The translations under genes and the position numbers were made by a program. Below, one piece after another: positions 1-9,052 of a stretch of DNA of 64,000 nt (within the stretch, counting starts at the first letter, position 1; every line of letters begins with the position of its first letter). Where the stretch lies: the NCBI RefSeq assembly GCF_019665785.1, contig NZ_CP081149.1, forward strand, positions 372,001 through 436,000, read 5' to 3'. This DNA comes from Deefgea piscis. Lineage in GTDB: Bacteria > Pseudomonadota > Gammaproteobacteria > Burkholderiales > Chitinibacteraceae. Under the pieces are notes generated by a model. The model saw only the letters and a program-made list of their open reading frames with translations, made no database searches and was not told where the DNA came from.

Positions 1-57
1 AGCAAGATTGATTCGGCTGATAATTCGGGCACGATTTGTTTTTGTTCTGAGGTTTAT

Positions 58-1065
58 ATGACGAGTGCTGCGGATTTATTACCTTATCAACGCCTTCATT
101 TGAAGTCGTTTACTTATTCTGCTTTGGATGCTGGTCCAAGCTTAATCGTACTTGGGGCGGTGCATGGTAATGAAGATTGCGGTACTAAAGCAATTGCCCG
201 CGTGATGGCTGAGCTCGATTCTGGCGCTTTGCATTTGCAGCGTGGCCGAATTACTTTTGTACCGATTACTAATCCGCTGGCATTTGAAAAACAGCAGCGT
301 AATGGCGACCGAAATTTGAATCGTAATTTGCGAGTAACGGATGAGCCATTAGATTTTGAAGATCGCATCGCCAACGCACTTTGTCCCTTGCTCGCTGATC
401 ATGATGTATTGCTCGATTTACATTCAACGAACAATCCTGGTGAAGCATTTATCATGCTTGGGCCTGAAAATAATCAAGGTGATTTGCAACCATTTACCCA
501 TGCCGAGCAAGAAGAAGCATTAGCGGTTCGCTTGGGGCCGCATCGGATTGTTGAGGGTTGGTTATGCACTTATGCCGAAGGGGTTAAGCATCGATTGGCA
601 TATACACCGCAATGCGAACGTTCGCATTTACTCAATACCGATCCGAGTTATGGGGTCGGCACCACCGAATATATGCGTGCTCATGGCGGTTATTCGCTGA
701 CTTTAGAATGTGGACAACATGCTGATATCAGCTCGCCTGAAGTGGCCTATCAGGGCATTCGCAATGCCATTGCGTGCTTGCAATTAGCGGATGTACCTGC
801 CGCGCCGGTGCAAACGGATATTGAATTTTTAAAAATTAGTCGTGTGATCGATCGTCATCATGCTGATGATGTTTTCGTGAAAACTTGGTCTAGTTTTGAT
901 CCGGTTCAGGCCGGTGAAGTGATTGGGGTGCGCCATGATGGTCAGCAGGAACTTGCGCCGTGTGATGGTTTTGTGTTGTTCCCCAATCCGAGTGCAGTTC
1001 CTGGTAACGAATGGTTTTATTTTGCTCAGTTAAGTGAGCGTCAACTGAGCGCGTTGAAAGAATAA
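58..1065 (+). CDS. Succinylglutamate desuccinylase/aspartoacylase family zinc peptidase (M14-like)
   Basis: This 335-residue protein belongs to the AstE/aspartoacylase branch of M14 carboxypeptidases, zinc enzymes that cleave N-acyl amino acids. The zinc-site pattern is visible: GAVHGNEDCG near residue 35 (the HxxE ligands), NGDRNLNRNL near residue 81 and DLHST near residue 121. The catalytic Glu probably lies in LECGQHAD near residue 218, followed by the usual beta-rich C-terminal domain. The start is supported by a GAGG ribosome-binding site just upstream. The natural substrate is not evident: no arginine-catabolic (ast) genes are nearby, so it may act on another acyl-amino acid. The gene converges on the next one over a hairpin at about 1081-1107. 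Confidence 0.85.
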   Translation: MTSAADLLPYQRLHLKSFTYSALDAGPSLIVLGAVHGNEDCGTKAIARVMAELDSGALHLQRGRITFVPITNPLAFEKQQRNGDRNLNRNLRVTDEPLDFEDRIANALCPLLADHDVLLDLHSTNNPGEAFIMLGPENNQGDLQPFTHAEQEEALAVRLGPHRIVEGWLCTYAEGVKHRLAYTPQCERSHLLNTDPSYGVGTTEYMRAHGGYSLTLECGQHADISSPEVAYQGIRNAIACLQLADVPAAPVQTDIEFLKISRVIDRHHADDVFVKTWSSFDPVQAGEVIGVRHDGQQELAPCDGFVLFPNPSAVPGNEWFYFAQLSERQLSALKE

Positions 1066-1071
1066 AACTAG

Positions 1072-1115
1072 GTATATGCTGCTAGACCATAATATATATG
1101 GTCTAGCACTTAATA
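1072..1115. terminator. Palindromic hairpin between convergent genes
   Basis: Perfect 10-bp arms (1081-1090 and 1098-1107, GCTAGACCAT) enclose an AT-only loop between two converging genes. There is no long T-run, so it is at best a two-way terminator-like hairpin. The outer GTAT...ATAC bases suggest it may be a divergent member of the dispersed GGTATTGC palindrome family. Confidence 0.4.
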
Positions 1116-1496
1116 CTATGGATGAATTAATGGACTCACCATTTTTGGCTTCGCGGCTAAAATGGCTTCATGCACGGCATCATCTTGTAAGCCATGCCAA
1201 AACACATGTGCGGCAACGGCATGGCTATGATCATTGATTTGTTGCCATGCGCGAACGGCATCACTGGCAAATTCAAATAGAATAATTGATTTATGGGCTT
1301 CAATAGCCTGTGCCTCGATATTCATGCCAATATCGCTTAAATAATCGAGCAAGGCATTGCGAGACTTCGTGGTGCGTTCATCGGTGGTATCGTAAGTTAA
1401 AAAAATCACTGCTTGTGCCATATCGGTGGTGGCTAAGCGAATAAAATCCACTCGCGATAAAATATTAACTTTGCCTTTGGTTTGAATCGCTTGCAT
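1116..1496 (-). CDS. Conserved hypothetical protein, 126 aa
   Basis: A compact soluble protein with no signal peptide, membrane segment or cysteine-rich motif; I do not recognise its family. It has an alpha/beta composition (AQAVIFLTYDTTDE, then a helix, then KSIILFEFAS), consistent with a small ferredoxin-like fold, but no catalytic motif stands out. The start is well supported by an AGGAG ribosome-binding site 6-7 bases upstream. It stands alone between a convergent peptidase gene and the diguanylate cyclase 265 bp upstream. Confidence 0.6.
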   Translation of the reverse strand: MQAIQTKGKVNILSRVDFIRLATTDMAQAVIFLTYDTTDERTTKSRNALLDYLSDIGMNIEAQAIEAHKSIILFEFASDAVRAWQQINDHSHAVAAHVFWHGLQDDAVHEAILAAKPKMVSPLIHP

Positions 1497-1761
1497 GATG
1501 TGCTCCTGATCAATTTATCCGTTTTTCTGCTGTCTGCAGGGCTGAGTGTGTCACTGATGTTACGATTAAAGCACCCAAGTTATCCTTGATTAGGTTTGTG
1601 GGTAACTTTGTGATTAAGTTGTTAGTTTCTCGGTTTAACTCAGTATATTTATAATTTTTCTCTAGGTATTTCTACAGAACCCTTTTATTTATTGCTTTTA
1701 ATAAAGATACCTATTAATTGTTGCTTTTGGTCGAGCTGTGCATAAAATTGTGAGTAAGCTG

Positions 1762-2871
1762 TTATTTGGCTGTTGATTCATTGCTTAGGCTCTGAGCGAG
1801 TCGTTTAGATTCTTTATAAATATTTTTCATGGCGTACATTTGTTGATCGGCTTTTTCGATCAGCTCAATGGCGGAAATATAGTGCTCTGGTCCGGTTGCG
1901 GCGCAACCTATGCTGAGTGATACGCAGTCTTCTGATTTATACATTTCTTCAAATAATCGACGTAAATAAACCGCCTCGGCTTCAATTTTATTGCAGCGAC
2001 TCATTAAGATACAAAACTCATCCCCGCCATAGCGAAAACAATAATCATCGCTACGCGAAATTTGCTTAATCGATTGGGCAACGTAGCGTAAAACCTGATC
2101 ACCTTTGGTGTGGCCATGCACATCATTAATTTGTTTGAAGTCATTCACGTCGATATACACCACCGCCACCGATTCGGCGCGTCGTTCTGCGGCGCGTAGC
2201 ATTCGGGTTAGCGTTTCATGCAGATCACGGACATTGAGCAGGCCAGTCAATGGATCGGTGCGCATCATTTCTTCGAGCTGCTGGGTGCGCTCTCGCACTT
2301 TGTCTTCCAGTGATCGAGCGTAGTCTTCAGATTTATTTTTTGCGCTTTCTATTTCGGTAACCAAGCTGCGGATATAGGTTTCAAACACCAAGGTGATGTC
2401 AAACATAAATAGCTTTTCAAGTGCTAAAGCAATTTTATTGCGCTCGGCTTCATGCTCAATTGGCGCGGTAAAAATAAGTTCCAGCAAGAGTTGCTTGAGG
2501 GTATGAATGCCTGAAAGATAGAGTTTGGGCTCAACGCCGATGCGTTTGTGTACCAGACCAATGCGTAAACGATTATTGACGTAATCTAAGTTATAAACGC
2601 CACTAAATAAATCAAGGATGTATTTCCTTTGTGCATTGCGCAAACGATCTAGCGTATCAAGATCGCCAATCAGCAGCGCTATTTCTGGGATGTTGGTCTG
2701 TAAATCATAAAATCGACTAACGAGATGATCGAGATTGGCAATGACACTCGCTTTAAAGTTCAGTAATAAGCGGATATCTTCGCTGTTAAGGGTAACCAAT
2801 GCTTTGCGGTGACTGATATCAAACTCAGTGATCCTCATTTGTTCTAGTAAAGTTTGATCGGTTTGCCGCAT
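1762..2871 (-). CDS. Globin-coupled diguanylate cyclase (DosC-like)
   Basis: The enzyme makes cyclic di-GMP from two GTP, probably under control of oxygen bound to haem. Residues 20-165 look like a globin-coupled sensor domain, with the likely proximal haem ligand His108 in RIGLVHKRIG. A coiled-coil linker (about 170-200, SAKNKSEDYARSLEDKVRER) joins it to a GGDEF domain that begins at DPLTGLLN. The active-site loop is YGGDEF near residue 282, and an RxxD product-inhibition site (RSDD) lies exactly five residues before it, so the domain should be both active and feedback-inhibited. The start lacks a strong ribosome-binding site; Met12 is an alternative. With the GGDEF protein at 23111 and the PilZ protein at 41476 it points to c-di-GMP signalling. 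Confidence 0.88.
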   Translation of the reverse strand: MRQTDQTLLEQMRITEFDISHRKALVTLNSEDIRLLLNFKASVIANLDHLVSRFYDLQTNIPEIALLIGDLDTLDRLRNAQRKYILDLFSGVYNLDYVNNRLRIGLVHKRIGVEPKLYLSGIHTLKQLLLELIFTAPIEHEAERNKIALALEKLFMFDITLVFETYIRSLVTEIESAKNKSEDYARSLEDKVRERTQQLEEMMRTDPLTGLLNVRDLHETLTRMLRAAERRAESVAVVYIDVNDFKQINDVHGHTKGDQVLRYVAQSIKQISRSDDYCFRYGGDEFCILMSRCNKIEAEAVYLRRLFEEMYKSEDCVSLSIGCAATGPEHYISAIELIEKADQQMYAMKNIYKESKRLAQSLSNESTAK

Positions 2872-2990
2872 GATCGAGTCTCAAGCTGATCGTATTAATG
2901 CTTGAGTATAGACACCGGCTAAAAAAATCGCTTTCAAATCAATAGCGTTTAAATTTAAATATTTGAAAGTAATGCCATGGTTTTTAATCG

Positions 2991-3752
2991 TTAGCGGTAC
3001 TGTTGCCAGATTAATTTGGCCAGTAGGCTGACAGCTAAAATTAAAAATAAGCGTCGGATCCATGCATTGCCGCCTCTAAATGCCAAATAGCTGCCCACTT
3101 GTGCGCCAGCAATATTGGCGATGGCCATCGGAATGGCGTAGCTAAACAGTACGAGTTTGGCGGGAATAAAAAATAATAGGGCGGCGATATTGGTCGCTAA
3201 ATTAACAATTTTGGCGCTGGCGCTGGCGCGTAAAAAATCAAAATGAAAAAAGCGTACAAATAAAAACATCAAAAATGAGCCGGTTCCTGGGCCAAATAAA
3301 CCATCATAAAAACCAATCGCCGCCCCCATCACCATCCCGAGGATTAAATCACGACGGGTTAAAATTCGGCCGGCATCTTCCTCGCCAAAGCTTGGTTTGC
3401 GCCAGGTATAAACCAGCATCACGGCCAGCAAAACAATCACCAATGGTCGAATAATATCGGCGGGCAAGTAGTGGGTGATTCGGGCGCCTGCTAAAGAGCC
3501 AATAAACGCTGTTGCCGCAGCAGGCAAAATGACTTTCCAAGGTATGCGTATACGGCGTACATAACTAAAAGCGGCTGAAGCAGTACCCCATACGGCGGTA
3601 AATTTATTGCTGCCAAGTAATGCCGCAGGCAGCTCTTTGGGCAGGGCGGTGAGTAAGCTGGGCAATAAAATCAAACCGCCGCCACCGACTGCGGCATCAA
3701 TCAGGCCGGCGATAAAAGCCATTGGGATGAGTAAGAAAAGTGCAGTTTCCAT
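2991..3752 (-). CDS. Sulfite exporter TauE/SafE family membrane protein
   Basis: A 253-residue polytopic inner-membrane protein of the TauE/SafE family, which moves small organic or sulfur anions. The family signatures are clear: an N-terminal AGLIDAAVGGGGLILLPSLL repeat and a second half with GFYDGLFGPGTGSFLMF, two related four-helix halves. Length is normal. A GAAAGGAAT ribosome-binding site precedes the ATG. The transported anion cannot be told from sequence, and neighbours give no sulfur-metabolism context. About 120 bp of apparent non-coding DNA separates it from the diguanylate cyclase downstream. Confidence 0.85.
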   Translation of the reverse strand: METALFLLIPMAFIAGLIDAAVGGGGLILLPSLLTALPKELPAALLGSNKFTAVWGTASAAFSYVRRIRIPWKVILPAAATAFIGSLAGARITHYLPADIIRPLVIVLLAVMLVYTWRKPSFGEEDAGRILTRRDLILGMVMGAAIGFYDGLFGPGTGSFLMFLFVRFFHFDFLRASASAKIVNLATNIAALLFFIPAKLVLFSYAIPMAIANIAGAQVGSYLAFRGGNAWIRRLFLILAVSLLAKLIWQQYR

Positions 3753-3889
3753 CGGTGATTCCTTTCAATATGTCGGCATCATTGCAGATTTGACCTACGT
3801 TGCCTATCGCGATGAACATGTAGAAAACAATGGTTGCTGTAAATTTTGGCTAAAGGTATAAGTCAGTATTAAACCTTTGGAGATTCAGC

Positions 3890-4006
3890 ATGGCAAAAAC
3901 GGCACTGATTATTAGTGGCGGCGCACCGAATGCAACATTGGTGGCTGGCGCTTTAGAGGCCGTTCTCAGCATTAATGCATCGGTATTGAAGTCATCCAAG
4001 CGATAA
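3890..4006 (+). pseudogene. 5' remnant of a patatin-like phospholipase gene
   Basis: A 38-codon ORF with a good ribosome-binding site (TTGGAG) reads MAKTALIISGGAPNATLVAG and then AL-EAVL before stopping. The opening matches the start of patatin-like phospholipases, where the first beta strand and oxyanion-type glycine loop (ISGGAPN) are followed by a helix (AGAL). The nucleophile-elbow GxSxG and the catalytic DGG are absent, and nothing resembling the remaining family length follows before the next gene. I infer a truncated relic; a coincidental short peptide gene cannot be excluded. Confidence 0.5.
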
Positions 4007-4129
4007 ATTGACTGGTTTGATTGCTAGCAATAATTAAAGGTATATTCATGCAGGCCATTTTGCATCGAGTATGCAATTCAATACCCATTGTGATGAAGAA
4101 TCATCGTGTTTGTTTTTGAAGGATTTAAG

Positions 4130-5059
4130 ATGCGGTTTGGACGTTGGTTGGGATTGATCGGTTTATTGTTCTTAAGTGCTAGCTTGCACGCTGAATGTTT
4201 ACCAGCGCCAGCACCGCTGAGTGCGAGTGAGCAGCAAGCGCTACAAGCCGCGGCGAAAGATCAGGGCTTTTTGTGGCGGATTAGCAAAAATGGTCGTCAT
4301 TCTTGGCTTTATGGCACGATTCATATTAATCACGTCACGGGTTTATTTCCCGGCCCCAAAGTGAGGCAAGCGCTGCAAAGCAGCACGATTTTGGCGTTAG
4401 AGCTCAATCCCAATGATGCCAAAACACAAGCCGAGCTGGCGCAATTGGCGCAAGCGGGCGCAGGCCAAGTGCCGCCGCAATTGCAATCACGACTGGCGGC
4501 GCAATTAGCGGCGGTGTGTTTGCCTGCCAGCGCGGAGCAAGCGATTCATCCGACCTTATTATTTGCCAGTATAAGTGTACTGGGGTTGAGAGCGCAGGGT
4601 TTAGAGGCTGAGTATGGTAGCGAGCAGATGTTGCTGGCATTGGCGCAAGCTGGAAAACAGCGTGTCGTCGCGCTGGAAACACCGACGATTCAGATGAATG
4701 CTTTGCTTGGCCCTGAGCTTAATGTCAGTAGCGAAGATTATGAATTGGCCTTGCAGCAATTAGAAAGCAAGGCCGATCAAGCGCTGGCGCTAAAGATCGT
4801 TAAAGCCTGGGAGCAGTCTGATTTTACGACGCTTACCCAATATGCCCAATGGTGCGATTGTTTAAATACACCGGCGCAAAAGGCCAGTATGCAGCGTTTA
4901 ATGGCCGGACGTAATCCAGCCTTGGCCGATGGGATTGCTCAATGGCATCGGCAAGGAGCCAGCGTTTTTGCCGCGGTGGGCAGTTTGCATATGGTCGGTC
5001 GCAAAGGATTATTGTTTTTATTGGCGCAGCGCGGTTTTAAAATCGAAAGGATTCATTGA
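4130..5059 (+). CDS. TraB/GumN family protein, secreted
   Basis: A 309-residue TraB/GumN (GumN/PrgY-type) protein. The start at 4130 gives a clean signal peptide (MRFGRWLGLIGLLFLSASLHA), with GAAGGA seven bases upstream; a start at 4106 would spoil it. The family's two conserved elements are present: SWLYGTIHINH near residue 64 (the GTxH motif) and VFAAVGSLHMVG near the C-terminus. These residues are thought to form a metalloprotease-like site, but the bacterial function is unproven. Its stop overlaps the end of the convergent methyltransferase-like gene by 7 bp. Confidence 0.82.
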   Translation: MRFGRWLGLIGLLFLSASLHAECLPAPAPLSASEQQALQAAAKDQGFLWRISKNGRHSWLYGTIHINHVTGLFPGPKVRQALQSSTILALELNPNDAKTQAELAQLAQAGAGQVPPQLQSRLAAQLAAVCLPASAEQAIHPTLLFASISVLGLRAQGLEAEYGSEQMLLALAQAGKQRVVALETPTIQMNALLGPELNVSSEDYELALQQLESKADQALALKIVKAWEQSDFTTLTQYAQWCDCLNTPAQKASMQRLMAGRNPALADGIAQWHRQGASVFAAVGSLHMVGRKGLLFLLAQRGFKIERIH

Positions 5060-6003
5060 GCTTTTCTTTGGAACACCCAAACGCCAGCACCAAGTTCAGG
5101 TGGCAGCACCAATTGGCTTAAATCACGGCGTTCTTGCCAGTCAAAGGCCGATTGCGCCTGATATTCGTCCCAATTACCGGTAATAAAGCGCGAACGGCTA
5201 CCGATCACAATATAGGTTTGCACATCGCGCTGGCGAAAAATCTGTTTTTCAAAGGTATTGCCAGCCGGAGGCCAGCAGCATAAAACCACTTGGCTTGGAA
5301 AGCGTTTGAGCGCAGCAATGGCGTCCAGTTGTAATACGTCGGCCGGATAGTCGACGACCTGTCGCCAGCTAAAGTCATCGCAAGCGGTGATATCGGCGTT
5401 TTGTTGGCGTAAAAATCGACTTAAAGTCCCATCGCCGGCGGCGATTTCAAGGCAGGGTTGCTGGCCAATCAGCTGGGCTAAACCGGCGATCAGCTCTTGG
5501 CTGTAAAAACAATAAATCCCGCGCTTAGCAACTAATGGCATTAATAAATGCTTTTGACTAATCAGCGGCCAAGTCCATTTAAAGCGCTTCATCGACACCG
5601 GTTTGCGAACTAAATCGCGCTCAAATAATAAGCGCTGGGCAATTAAGCCATTCCATAAATTAAACCGAACCTTGCCTTGGCTAACGCCCGTGGCGACTGA
5701 AAAAGCATATTGGCGCAAAGCCAGCTCGATTAAGCGTTGCCGTTCTTGTTGGCTGACGAGCTCAGCAAAAGCACGACCGTGTCGCTCGCCGGATAAAAAA
5801 TGCGCGTGGTAATCGATACGAGTGCTCGATTGACGAATGAGCGCTTTGATTTCTGCGGCATCTTGCCGGGCAAAAACGCCTTCCAATTCACCACGAACTG
5901 CCTGCCACTGCGCGGGGCAGGCGGCACAGAGTTGGCTAAAGCTCGGATTTTGCTGTAAAAAATGCAAACGTTGTTCTGGGCTGATTGGCGTTTTTATAGA
6001 CAT
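5053..6003 (-). CDS. SAM-dependent methyltransferase-like protein
   Basis: About 316 residues. The N-terminal half is helical and unrecognised; the C-terminal half has a class I methyltransferase core with motif I CLEIAAGDGTLSRFL near residue 194, an acidic strand end (ITACDDFSW) and a VVLCCWPPAGN strand that replaces the usual motif IV. The substrate is unknown. Met at 6003 is preferred because the upstream extension overlaps the divergent DUF924 gene, but no clear ribosome-binding site decides it. It is tail-to-tail with the TraB/GumN gene, overlapping it by 7 bp. Confidence 0.65.
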   Translation of the reverse strand: MSIKTPISPEQRLHFLQQNPSFSQLCAACPAQWQAVRGELEGVFARQDAAEIKALIRQSSTRIDYHAHFLSGERHGRAFAELVSQQERQRLIELALRQYAFSVATGVSQGKVRFNLWNGLIAQRLLFERDLVRKPVSMKRFKWTWPLISQKHLLMPLVAKRGIYCFYSQELIAGLAQLIGQQPCLEIAAGDGTLSRFLRQQNADITACDDFSWRQVVDYPADVLQLDAIAALKRFPSQVVLCCWPPAGNTFEKQIFRQRDVQTYIVIGSRSRFITGNWDEYQAQSAFDWQERRDLSQLVLPPELGAGVWVFQRKAQ

Positions 6004-6073
6004 AGTTCGGTGACGATAGCGCCAGCTTTTGTGGCTAAGATGGGCATATTGTTGCATTCATATGGTGAGCAAG

Positions 6074-6616
6074 ATGAATCAAGCGCAAGCGGTGTTGGAT
6101 TTTTGGTTTCATGAGATTGATCCGGCGTTATGGTGGGCAAAAAACGTCGAATTTGATCGCTTGATTGAACAGCGGTTTTTGGCTTTGCATACTGCGGCCA
6201 AACGCGGCGAGCTGTTTGCTTGGCGCGATAACGCTGCAGGGCGCTTGGCGGAGATTATCGTGCTGGATCAGTTTTCACGAAATATCTATCGCGACCAGCC
6301 CGAAGCGTTTGCCCAAGATCCGCAAGCTTTGGTCTTAGCGCAAGAAGCGATTGCGGCCGGGGCTGCGGCGCAATTGACGCCGATGCAAACTAGTTTTTTG
6401 TACCTGCCTTTGATGCACAGTGAATCGCTGCTGATTCATCAACAGGCGCTGACTTTATTTACTGAGCTGGGCTTGCCCAATTCATTGGCATTTGAAATCC
6501 AACATCAACAAATTATTCAGCGCTTCGGTCGCTATCCGCATCGCAATGCGATTTTAGGCCGGGTATCGAGCGCAGCGGAGTTGGAATTTTTGCAGCAAGC
6601 AGGATCGGCGTTTTAA
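6074..6616 (+). CDS. DUF924 family protein
   Basis: A 180-residue soluble protein of the DUF924 family, an all-helical TPR-like fold of unknown function. Family landmarks are the opening VLDFWFHEIDPALWW, the central IIVLDQFSRNIYRD and FLYLPLMHSE, and the C-terminal RFGRYPHRNAILGR. The start at 6074 has GTGAGCAAG upstream; two in-frame starts further upstream are less likely because the conserved region begins at MNQAQAVLDFW. Divergently arranged with the methyltransferase-like gene, so the two probably share a short promoter region. Confidence 0.85.
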   Translation: MNQAQAVLDFWFHEIDPALWWAKNVEFDRLIEQRFLALHTAAKRGELFAWRDNAAGRLAEIIVLDQFSRNIYRDQPEAFAQDPQALVLAQEAIAAGAAAQLTPMQTSFLYLPLMHSESLLIHQQALTLFTELGLPNSLAFEIQHQQIIQRFGRYPHRNAILGRVSSAAELEFLQQAGSAF

Positions 6617-6657
6617 GTGACTGAATGGCCTGAAGTTTTTGCTGTTTACGTCGATAT

Positions 6658-6800
6658 CTAGGGTCAGTAGCGCGATTCTCGCGGCGAATCAAGGTGTCGT
6701 AAGTGCTGGCATAAAACGACTACGCTGCGTGCTTCGTACCTTACCTCAGGCCAAAATCCGCACCAACGCGGTTGGCAAACCAAGCGTCAACAGACCCTAG
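6658..6800. repeat. Degenerate GGGTCTGTTGACG-type element
   Basis: The right end (GGCAAACCAAGCGTCAACAG then ACCCTAG, about 6774-6800) matches almost base for base the right end of the hairpin element at 10149-10215, and the left end starts TAGGGTCAGT. It looks like an older, longer copy of the same mobile palindrome, now lying between DUF924 and the next hypothetical gene. Confidence 0.5.
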
Positions 6801-6823
6801 GTATCCATTTGGAGTGCAATACC

Positions 6824-7609
6824 ATGAATTCACTGAGCGCATTTAATTCTGCAGTTGCGGCTGGCAATACTTTGAGTCGTGGTCTGAATACGCAGCCAAG
6901 TGCCTCGTCATCAGTCGCCGCGCCAGCGACCAAGGGCAGTGCGTTGCAGCAGCGAGTGGATGATTTAAGCTCAGCCACCCTGCAAATGGCGGGTGATCTG
7001 ATTGGGCAATTTGCGAAGCAACTATTTGGTGATCAAGCGCAGGGGATGAAGATTGAGTTTGATACGCTGAGTTTGAGTGCCGAATCGAGCTTTAGCGCGA
7101 TGCAGCAATCGACGCAAAGCGCGGAGCAAAGTCGTCAAGTCAGTGCTTTTCGTCTGAGTGATGCCAGTCATTTTAATGGCAAAGGGACGCTGACGACGGC
7201 CGATGGCCGACGCTTTGAAATTGAAGTGGATATTCGTTATGAAGCAAAAATTGAGGGTATGGGTATAAGCCAGCAATCATTGCTAAATAATGCCCAGCAA
7301 GATATACCTGCAGAGTATCGGCAAGAGGGCTCAGCAAAATCACCAGCAGCAGTCGCCGTAGATACCTCTGATTTGTCGCGTCCGAGTATCAATTCGTATT
7401 TTGCCGGTACAGCAGCTGATTTATTGCAGCGACTGACGAGTGAGCCGGTATTTCAGCCGTTTTCACTCTTGCAACAGGCTGATCCAGCACAACGGCCACT
7501 ACTGGGAGATTGGTCGCTGCAAGTATTGAATCTCGCTGGTGGCCCACGATATCTAGATTTAAGCCCGCACTTTGATCGGGATAAAATGGCTTTTGCAGCC
7601 CAGGCTTAG
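6824..7609 (+). CDS. Hypothetical protein, 261 aa
   Basis: I do not recognise this protein. It has no signal peptide or membrane segment. The N-terminus (about 1-60) is rich in Ser, Ala, Asn and Thr, and a middle section (about 105-150) has a beta-like pattern, FNGKGTLTTADGRRFEIEVD, suggesting a small beta domain. The C-terminus includes LLGDWSLQVLNLAGGPRYLD. This makeup resembles proteins that travel through or regulate flagellar or type III export, but no motif proves that. GGAG nine bases upstream supports the ATG at 6824. It is preceded by a repeat element, so it probably has its own promoter. Confidence 0.6.
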   Translation: MNSLSAFNSAVAAGNTLSRGLNTQPSASSSVAAPATKGSALQQRVDDLSSATLQMAGDLIGQFAKQLFGDQAQGMKIEFDTLSLSAESSFSAMQQSTQSAEQSRQVSAFRLSDASHFNGKGTLTTADGRRFEIEVDIRYEAKIEGMGISQQSLLNNAQQDIPAEYRQEGSAKSPAAVAVDTSDLSRPSINSYFAGTAADLLQRLTSEPVFQPFSLLQQADPAQRPLLGDWSLQVLNLAGGPRYLDLSPHFDRDKMAFAAQA

Positions 7610-7631
7610 CGCCTGTTGGGCTTGCCTGCCG

Positions 7632-8186
7632 CTAGGCCCGCCAAGATAAATTCGGCCATTGCTGTTGCCATGCCTTGGTATGGGCGCGATCTTGTGCAAC
7701 GTTAGGCGGCAATCCAGAACGCCGATTGTGTGCCAGACAGAGCGACCATGCATCGATGAGCCCCGCGTCGACCGATAAAATAAGCCCATGCTGAGGATGC
7801 AGCTGGGCGGCTAAGCAGGTCGCGGTTTCTGGAAAACGCAAAACTGCATCGATGCTACTGCTGTAAGCTGGTACGCCATATTTAAGATGCATTCTGGCTT
7901 GGTTGCGAACCTGCCAACGAACGCAGCTTAATTTTTTTCGCAATTGCTTTTCTAGCGCTTCATCGATCGCTCGATCGGTATTTTCGGTATCAAACCACAC
8001 GACATCGACATCCATTAAGGGAGTCGGGTTGGGATAAGCGTGCGCGATATCCCAGATTAAATTGCGGATGAATCCAGCACAAATCATTGCAGAAGGCATT
8101 CCTAAATTGGCGACTGCGGCCAAACAATCCATGCGAAATGGATCTGCTTGCAGGGGGTAAATGGTGTTGCGGTATAGGTTTGACAT
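7632..8186 (-). CDS. Nucleotidyltransferase family protein (DUF925/NTP_transf_6)
   Basis: A 184-residue member of the minimal nucleotidyltransferase-like family represented by Pfam NTP_transf_6. The recognisable elements are ICAGFIRNLIWD (the nucleotide-binding start), PLMDVDVVWFD with the DxD-type acidic pair, and YSSSIDAVLRFPETATCLA near residue 130, carrying the third acidic residue. The biochemical substrate of this family is not established. The ATG at 8186 is preferred over a GTG at 8246 because conserved sequence begins there, though neither has a convincing ribosome-binding site. It converges on the preceding hypothetical gene with 22 bp between stops. Confidence 0.8.
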   Translation of the reverse strand: MSNLYRNTIYPLQADPFRMDCLAAVANLGMPSAMICAGFIRNLIWDIAHAYPNPTPLMDVDVVWFDTENTDRAIDEALEKQLRKKLSCVRWQVRNQARMHLKYGVPAYSSSIDAVLRFPETATCLAAQLHPQHGLILSVDAGLIDAWSLCLAHNRRSGLPPNVAQDRAHTKAWQQQWPNLSWRA

Positions 8187-8422
8187 TGGTGATTTAGGGC
8201 GAGTGATGCGCCGCAATTTACGCTGATTTTGAGTATAAAAATACACAGAGCAGGGGTGTTTTCCTCGGTTTTAGCGGGGGGGGTGTAACTATGTCACTGA
8301 AAATAATCAGTTTTCTACTTAAGATGCGCAGAATTATTTTAGAACAAATGCATAACACCCTGTTTGAATGGTGTCGCGTTCTACCCAGTATGAATGGATG
8401 AGTGCTAGCAAAAGGAGAGTGA

Positions 8423-9052
8423 ATGGGGATAGCAGTTCAACTGACAAAAATTTTAGTGGCATGCAGTTTGCTCGCTGGTTGCGCATTGAATGAATCGGTG
8501 CCAAGCCCGTCGACAGCAACTCAACAGATTGCCAGTGAAGTCGCCAATAAAGTCTCGAGCGATTCGTCGGCTTCTGCGGCATCAGTAGTAAAAGCATCCG
8601 AAGCTTTAACCGCATCTGAAGTTAAAGCGTGTAAGGAAAATGGTTATGTATTTAGCCAAAAAGATATTGATGCGCTGATTTTGAATGCGTTTAATGAGGC
8701 GCGTGGCGAATCTAATGCTGGTATTTTGGCGGTGTTGGGTGTGACGATGGCGCGAGTGGATTCGGCGTGTTATCCCGATACGGTGCACGGCGTGGTGTAT
8801 CAACGTAAACAGTTTTCGTGGACTTGGCAACGTGGAACGCCACGTACTTTAGCCGCAGCCAAAGCGATCGAGCCGAAAACCTATGCCAAGGTCAAAGCCT
8901 TGGTCGAAAACTATATCGCGCAGGGTGCGAAACCCAATGGTTCTTTGTTTTATCATACCAAAGACGTTCGCCCGAGTTGGTCACGCTCGGCGTCAATTGA
9001 GCGAACGCATGTGACGGGCTCACATATTTTTTATGATCATCGACGCTGTTAA
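8423..9052 (+). CDS. SleB-like cell wall hydrolase, predicted lipoprotein
   Basis: A 209-residue envelope protein. The N-terminus is a lipoprotein signal with lipobox LLAGC (Cys20), followed by a Ser/Ala-rich linker and, from about residue 70, a Hydrolase_2/SleB-type domain: LILNAFNEARGESNAGILAV, containing the probable catalytic Glu, then VVYQRKQFSWTW and NGSLFYHTKDVRPSW. SleB-family enzymes cut peptidoglycan glycan strands. In a Gram-negative cell it would work in the periplasm, anchored to a membrane, for wall remodelling. AAAAGGAGAG upstream gives a very strong ribosome-binding site. Its stop overlaps the convergent CWC gene by 4 bp. Confidence 0.85.
   Translation: MGIAVQLTKILVACSLLAGCALNESVPSPSTATQQIASEVANKVSSDSSASAASVVKASEALTASEVKACKENGYVFSQKDIDALILNAFNEARGESNAGILAVLGVTMARVDSACYPDTVHGVVYQRKQFSWTWQRGTPRTLAAAKAIEPKTYAKVKALVENYIAQGAKPNGSLFYHTKDVRPSWSRSASIERTHVTGSHIFYDHRRC

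Noticed and set aside
2881..3063. 60-codon minus ORF between the diguanylate cyclase and TauE genes
   Set aside because: It overlaps the end of the TauE gene out of frame and has no ribosome-binding site or family.
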